Shown one piece after another: positions 61,087 through 64,000 of a stretch of DNA of 64,000 nt. The stretch comes from Parapedobacter pyrenivorans_A (lineage in GTDB: Bacteria; Bacteroidota; Bacteroidia; Sphingobacteriales; Sphingobacteriaceae): NCBI RefSeq assembly GCF_041925275.1, contig NZ_JBHEUZ010000014.1, positions 67,068 to 131,067 on the forward strand, written 5' to 3'. The notes beneath the pieces are model-generated. The model saw nothing but the letters and a program-made list of their open reading frames with translations, was not told where the DNA came from and did no database searches. Every line of letters starts with the position of its first letter. Positions within the stretch are counted from its first letter, which is position 1. The position numbers and the translations under genes are program-made.

Positions 61087-62808
61087 ATGGAAAGCTATAA
61101 AAGATATTATAAATACGTTGCAGTCATCGCACTGCTAAGTTTAGGGGCGTGTAGTGAGGATTTTTTGAACCGCAATCCGCAAGGGCAACTTACCGATGAC
61201 CAGGTAAGCAATACCAAGGCGGTTGAATGGATGCTTACCGGCGCTTACGGATTGATGAATGGCAACCGTGACGGCACATGGGGCAATTATGCCTCTGCAC
61301 CCAGCCAATGGCTGTTTGGGGAGGTGGCTGCCGATAATGCCCACAAGGGAAGCGAATTGGCAGACCAGGCGGTGATGTTCGATATTGAAATGCACAATGC
61401 CATCAGTGTAAACGAACACCTCTCCACGATGTGGAACAACTACTATGAGGGCATTACCCGTTGCAACGCCACGTTGCGCCAGCTCAAGGTGCTGCAGGAA
61501 TCGGGCAGTGGCGATCGGTTTTCCGATCAGCGGGCGGCAGAAATCGAAGCGGAGGCCCGTATGCTCCGTGGGCATTACTACTTTTTCCTCTGGCGGGTAT
61601 TTAGGAACATCCCCTATGTGGACGAGACCATTTCCACCACGGATGCGGCGAGGGTGCCCAACAATGTGGATGTGCTACCGATGATTGAGGCGGATTTCCA
61701 GTTTGCAGCGCAGAACCTTTCGGATGCGAAACCCTTAGGCGATGCGGGGCGGGTAGACCAGATCGCGGCTAAGGCGTATCTCGGTAAGGTATATCTGTAC
61801 CAAAAGAAATACCCGGAAGCGCTGGTGTTATTTAAGGAAGTCATCGCTGCCCGGCCCAATCTGGAAACCCTTCCGTTCCTGAATAATTTCGATGTGAATA
61901 CGGAAAACGGACCGGAATCGATCTTCGCGGCGCAGCATGCCATCAATCCCGATGGGGGTGGCGATAACGCAAATGTGGGCGACATGCTGGGCGGTTTGTA
62001 CGGCTCGGCCCCGGCCAACTGCTGCGGTTTCTTCAACCCGAGCTTTGACCTGGTTAATTCGTTCCGGGTTACATCGCAGGGTTTACCGATGCTTGATGGC
62101 GCTTTCCGCACCAACCCCTATAAGTCGGATTTCGGGCTCTCCGGCGCTGCCAAAAGCAATTATGCTGTTGACAATACGCTTGCCGTAGACCCCCGATTAG
62201 ATTATACGGTGGGCCGCCGTGGCGTGCCTTACCACGATTGGGGTGTGATGCCGGGCGACGGTTGGCTCCGGGATCCGGCATTCGGTGGGCCGTTCGTTGC
62301 CTATAAGCACATGATTGACCAAGCTGACTTTGCGGGCAATACGCAATCTGGCGGCACCAACTACGTTACATCGCTCAATGTGAACATCATCCGGCTGGCG
62401 GATGTGTATCTCATGGCGGCGGAATGCGCTGCCGAAGCAGGCGATCTGGCCTACGCTTTGGCACGGGTAAACAACGTACGCGCACGGGCCGCCAAGCTTC
62501 CGCATAAATCGGTAGGAGGCACCCCGGTAGCCGCTTACAACGTGCAACCTTACGCGGCATTCACCGGCAAGGAGCATGCGCTGGATGCGATCCGCTTTGA
62601 GCGCCGGTTGGAGCTAGCGTTGGAGGGGCACCGGTTCTTCGACTTGGTCCGTTGGGGTATTGCCAAGCAGGTGCTAGAAGGATATTCAACGTTTGAGGGA
62701 AGTTTCATCGGTGCCTATGGCGGGCTTACTTTTTCAGAGAAGAATAATTATTTCCCCATCCCGCAAGACCAGATCGATCGGAGCGGGGGCGCATTGGTGC
62801 AGAATTAG
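61087..62808 (+). CDS. SusD/RagB-family nutrient-binding lipoprotein
   Basis: This is a 573-residue lipoprotein: YYKYVAVIALLSLGACSEDF shows a good lipobox (LGAC, Cys about 22). The mature part is a helical TPR-like SusD fold (FLNRNPQGQLTDDQ, then ARMLRGHYYFFLWRVFRNIP at about 157-176, the classic SusD motif) and ends with the family sequence FERRLELALEGHRFFDLVRW, with NNYFPIPQDQIDRSGGALVQ at the tail. It binds the substrate at the surface and closes over SusC. It lies 42 bp after susC. Confidence 0.95.
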   Translation: MESYKRYYKYVAVIALLSLGACSEDFLNRNPQGQLTDDQVSNTKAVEWMLTGAYGLMNGNRDGTWGNYASAPSQWLFGEVAADNAHKGSELADQAVMFDIEMHNAISVNEHLSTMWNNYYEGITRCNATLRQLKVLQESGSGDRFSDQRAAEIEAEARMLRGHYYFFLWRVFRNIPYVDETISTTDAARVPNNVDVLPMIEADFQFAAQNLSDAKPLGDAGRVDQIAAKAYLGKVYLYQKKYPEALVLFKEVIAARPNLETLPFLNNFDVNTENGPESIFAAQHAINPDGGGDNANVGDMLGGLYGSAPANCCGFFNPSFDLVNSFRVTSQGLPMLDGAFRTNPYKSDFGLSGAAKSNYAVDNTLAVDPRLDYTVGRRGVPYHDWGVMPGDGWLRDPAFGGPFVAYKHMIDQADFAGNTQSGGTNYVTSLNVNIIRLADVYLMAAECAAEAGDLAYALARVNNVRARAAKLPHKSVGGTPVAAYNVQPYAAFTGKEHALDAIRFERRLELALEGHRFFDLVRWGIAKQVLEGYSTFEGSFIGAYGGLTFSEKNNYFPIPQDQIDRSGGALVQN

Positions 62809-62829
62809 GGTTACAAAACAAATGCGACG

Positions 62830-63831
62830 ATGAGTACTAGAAGGAGATTCGTAAGGCAATTGGGCATGGGTGCGGCGGCTGCGGCCGCCTATCCCATCCT
62901 GTCGCCCCTGCTTTCATGCAATGGCCAAGGAGCGGGGGCGCAATCGGAAACGACCGACGGCAATGGGCTGTTCTTCAAAATATCGTTGGCCGAGTGGTCC
63001 TTGAATAGAGCCCTTTTTGGCGGCCAGCTGGACCACCTCGACTTCCCATTTTATGCCAAGGAGAATTTTGGCGTTGACGCTGTTGAGTATGTCAACCAGT
63101 TTTTTAAGGACAAGGCGACCGACCGGGCATACCTAGGTGAGCTGAAAACCCGCTGCGACGACCATGGCATCACCAGTGTGCTCATCATGTGCGATCTGGA
63201 GGGGGATTTGGGCGATACCGAACAGGCTCGGCGGAAGGCAGCTGTAGAGAACCACTACAAGTGGGTGGAGGCGGCCCGGTTTTTAGGGTGCCATGCCATC
63301 CGTGTGAATGCCGCGGGGGAGGGTACGGCCGAGGAGGTGGCGCGATGCGCTGCCGAAAGCCTTACCGAGCTGGCTACGTTTGCCAGCGACCACGGTATTT
63401 CAGTCATTGTGGAGAACCACGGCGGCTATTCGTCCAATGGTACGTGGCTGAGCGGGGTGATGCGAACCGTGGGGCTTCCCAATTGCGGTACATTGCCCGA
63501 TATCGGTAATTTCTGTATCAAACGTACCGAGCCGGTGGAGCAGACCCTCGAAGCCTATTTGGCAACGGAATGCTTGGAGGAATACGACCGCTACCAAGGC
63601 ACGGCAGAGCTACTGCCTTTCGCCAAAGGGGTAAGTGCCAAAACGTACGATTTTGATGCCGATGGCAATGAGTCGAGTATCGATTATGGCCGTATCCTTC
63701 GCATGGTAAAAGATGCCGGATTTACGGGCTACGCGGGTATCGAGTACGAGGGCCACAGCCTTACGGCCAATGAAGGGATAGCGAAAACCAAGGCGATGCT
63801 TGAACGCATCGGGAGTGGGTTGACGAAGTAA
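62830..63831 (+). CDS. Tat-exported sugar phosphate isomerase/epimerase-like protein
   Basis: This is a 333-residue TIM-barrel protein of the xylose isomerase-like fold. The N-terminus STRRRFVRQLGMGAAAAAAY carries a twin-arginine motif and hydrophobic stretch, ending near ILSPLLSC, which may also be a lipobox, so it should be folded in the cytosol and exported by Tat. The barrel shows LAEWSLNRALFGGQ, SVLIMCDLEGDLGD, CHAIRVNAAGEGT, ISVIVENHGGYSSNGTW, LPDIGNFCI and YAGIEYEGHSLTANEGIAKT at the end, where Glu and His residues would bind a metal. Because it lies 21 bp after susD in the same operon, it likely acts on the imported sugar. Substrate is unknown. Confidence 0.88.
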   Translation: MSTRRRFVRQLGMGAAAAAAYPILSPLLSCNGQGAGAQSETTDGNGLFFKISLAEWSLNRALFGGQLDHLDFPFYAKENFGVDAVEYVNQFFKDKATDRAYLGELKTRCDDHGITSVLIMCDLEGDLGDTEQARRKAAVENHYKWVEAARFLGCHAIRVNAAGEGTAEEVARCAAESLTELATFASDHGISVIVENHGGYSSNGTWLSGVMRTVGLPNCGTLPDIGNFCIKRTEPVEQTLEAYLATECLEEYDRYQGTAELLPFAKGVSAKTYDFDADGNESSIDYGRILRMVKDAGFTGYAGIEYEGHSLTANEGIAKTKAMLERIGSGLTK

Positions 63832-63871
63832 CCTATTAAAACAATGCCAACTACCTATTAAAACAATGCCA
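63831..63871. repeat. 19-bp tandem direct repeat after the operon
   Basis: ACCTATTAAAACAATGCCA occurs twice with a 3-bp spacer, the first copy overlapping the stop codon of the isomerase-like gene. It may be a recent slippage duplication, close to the terminator and the group II intron. Confidence 0.7.
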
Positions 63872-63885
63872 TGGGTGCGATGGTA

Positions 63886-63922
63886 GGGCGTCTGTGAGTT
63901 TTTGCTCCGGACGCCCTTTTTT
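63886..63922 (+). terminator. Rho-independent terminator of the sus-type operon
   Basis: GGGCGTC (63886-63892) pairs with GACGCCC (63910-63916), followed by six T residues. It is the end of the susC-susD-isomerase transcript and lies immediately before the intron boundary. Confidence 0.85.
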
Positions 63923-63924
63923 AT

Positions 63925-64000
63925 GTGCGCCCGGCATGGGCGATAACTCTAGGGTGCAAGTCCCGAACACGCTTAGCAGTAGGAAGTGTTAGCCAAAGGC
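63925..64000 (+). mobile_element. Group II intron, 5' end (continues beyond window)
   Basis: The sequence from 63925 begins GTGCGCCCGGCATGGGCG, the GUGYG 5' splice-site start of group II introns. The domain I segment AGGGTGCAAGTCCCGAACAC and TTAGCCAAAGGC follow, as in many bacterial group II introns. Only 76 bases are visible, so the maturase/reverse transcriptase gene would lie outside. It starts two bases after the U-run of a terminator, the preferred target of bacterial class C introns; class assignment here is inference. Confidence 0.72.

Overview
The window looks like a chromosomal segment of a Bacteroidota bacterium, most likely of the Sphingobacteriaceae (inferred from gene content, not from a search). 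Several things point there: a SusC/SusD pair with a FecI/FecR-type sigma/anti-sigma system, a giant adhesin with a type IX secretion (T9SS) C-terminal signal followed by SprF-like and OmpA-like genes, Bacteroidota-specific small families (DUF3078-like, DUF5606-like), and about fifteen copies of the Bacteroidota -7 promoter element TAnnTTTG placed just upstream of genes.

Layout. 1-6.1 kb: the end of an unknown gene, a small membrane protein, a TPR hybrid sensor kinase, carA (behind a leader with a hairpin and U-run), eno and an FtsB/DivIC-like gene. 6.2-13.5 kb: a DUF3078-like outer-membrane protein, rlmH, a 40-residue membrane protein, an iron-uptake unit (TonB receptor, PepSY membrane protein, small membrane protein) behind a 31-bp inverted repeat, then cyclophilin/DUF5606 and radC. 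13.5-19.2 kb: pheT, a coiled-coil protein, zapA, a probable 6S RNA, rny and a DUF962/Mpo1-like protein. 19.2-36.7 kb: a large NTPase divergent from an 11.2-kb adhesin gene (3,728 residues) built of exact 237-bp and 399-bp tandem repeats, followed by sprF/porP-like and ompA-like genes. 36.8-37.4 kb: a non-coding array of 26 units of 21 bp with a higher-order period of about 105 bp. 37.5-43.1 kb: a helical-repeat protein, a ribose/nucleoside salvage cluster (ribokinase, sugar permease, nucleoside hydrolase) and a metallo-hydrolase. 43.4-52.1 kb: pckA, a sugar-kinase-like phosphotransferase, a CBM9-like protein, rpmE2, then a run of alternative GlmU, tpiA, prmA and an Mpl-like ligase, then an XRE regulator. 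52.1-55.3 kb (minus strand): an acidic small protein, scpB, mqnC and a PQQ-type sugar dehydrogenase. 55.5-63.8 kb: ECF sigma factor, FecR anti-sigma, SusC with an N-terminal STN signalling domain, SusD and a Tat-exported sugar isomerase-like protein. This should be one substrate-responsive glycan or sugar uptake locus. At the right edge a group II intron begins two bases after the U-run of that locus's terminator.

The most unusual items are the 21-bp/105-bp nested repeat array, the repeat architecture and concerted evolution of the giant T9SS adhesin with its long structured leader, the 6S RNA candidate downstream of zapA, the group II intron sitting on a terminator, the -7 boxes placed 4-5 nt before start codons (possible leaderless mRNAs), and several families of short intergenic repeats. 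No wholly new defence or enzymatic system was evident, and no tRNA, rRNA or CRISPR array was seen.
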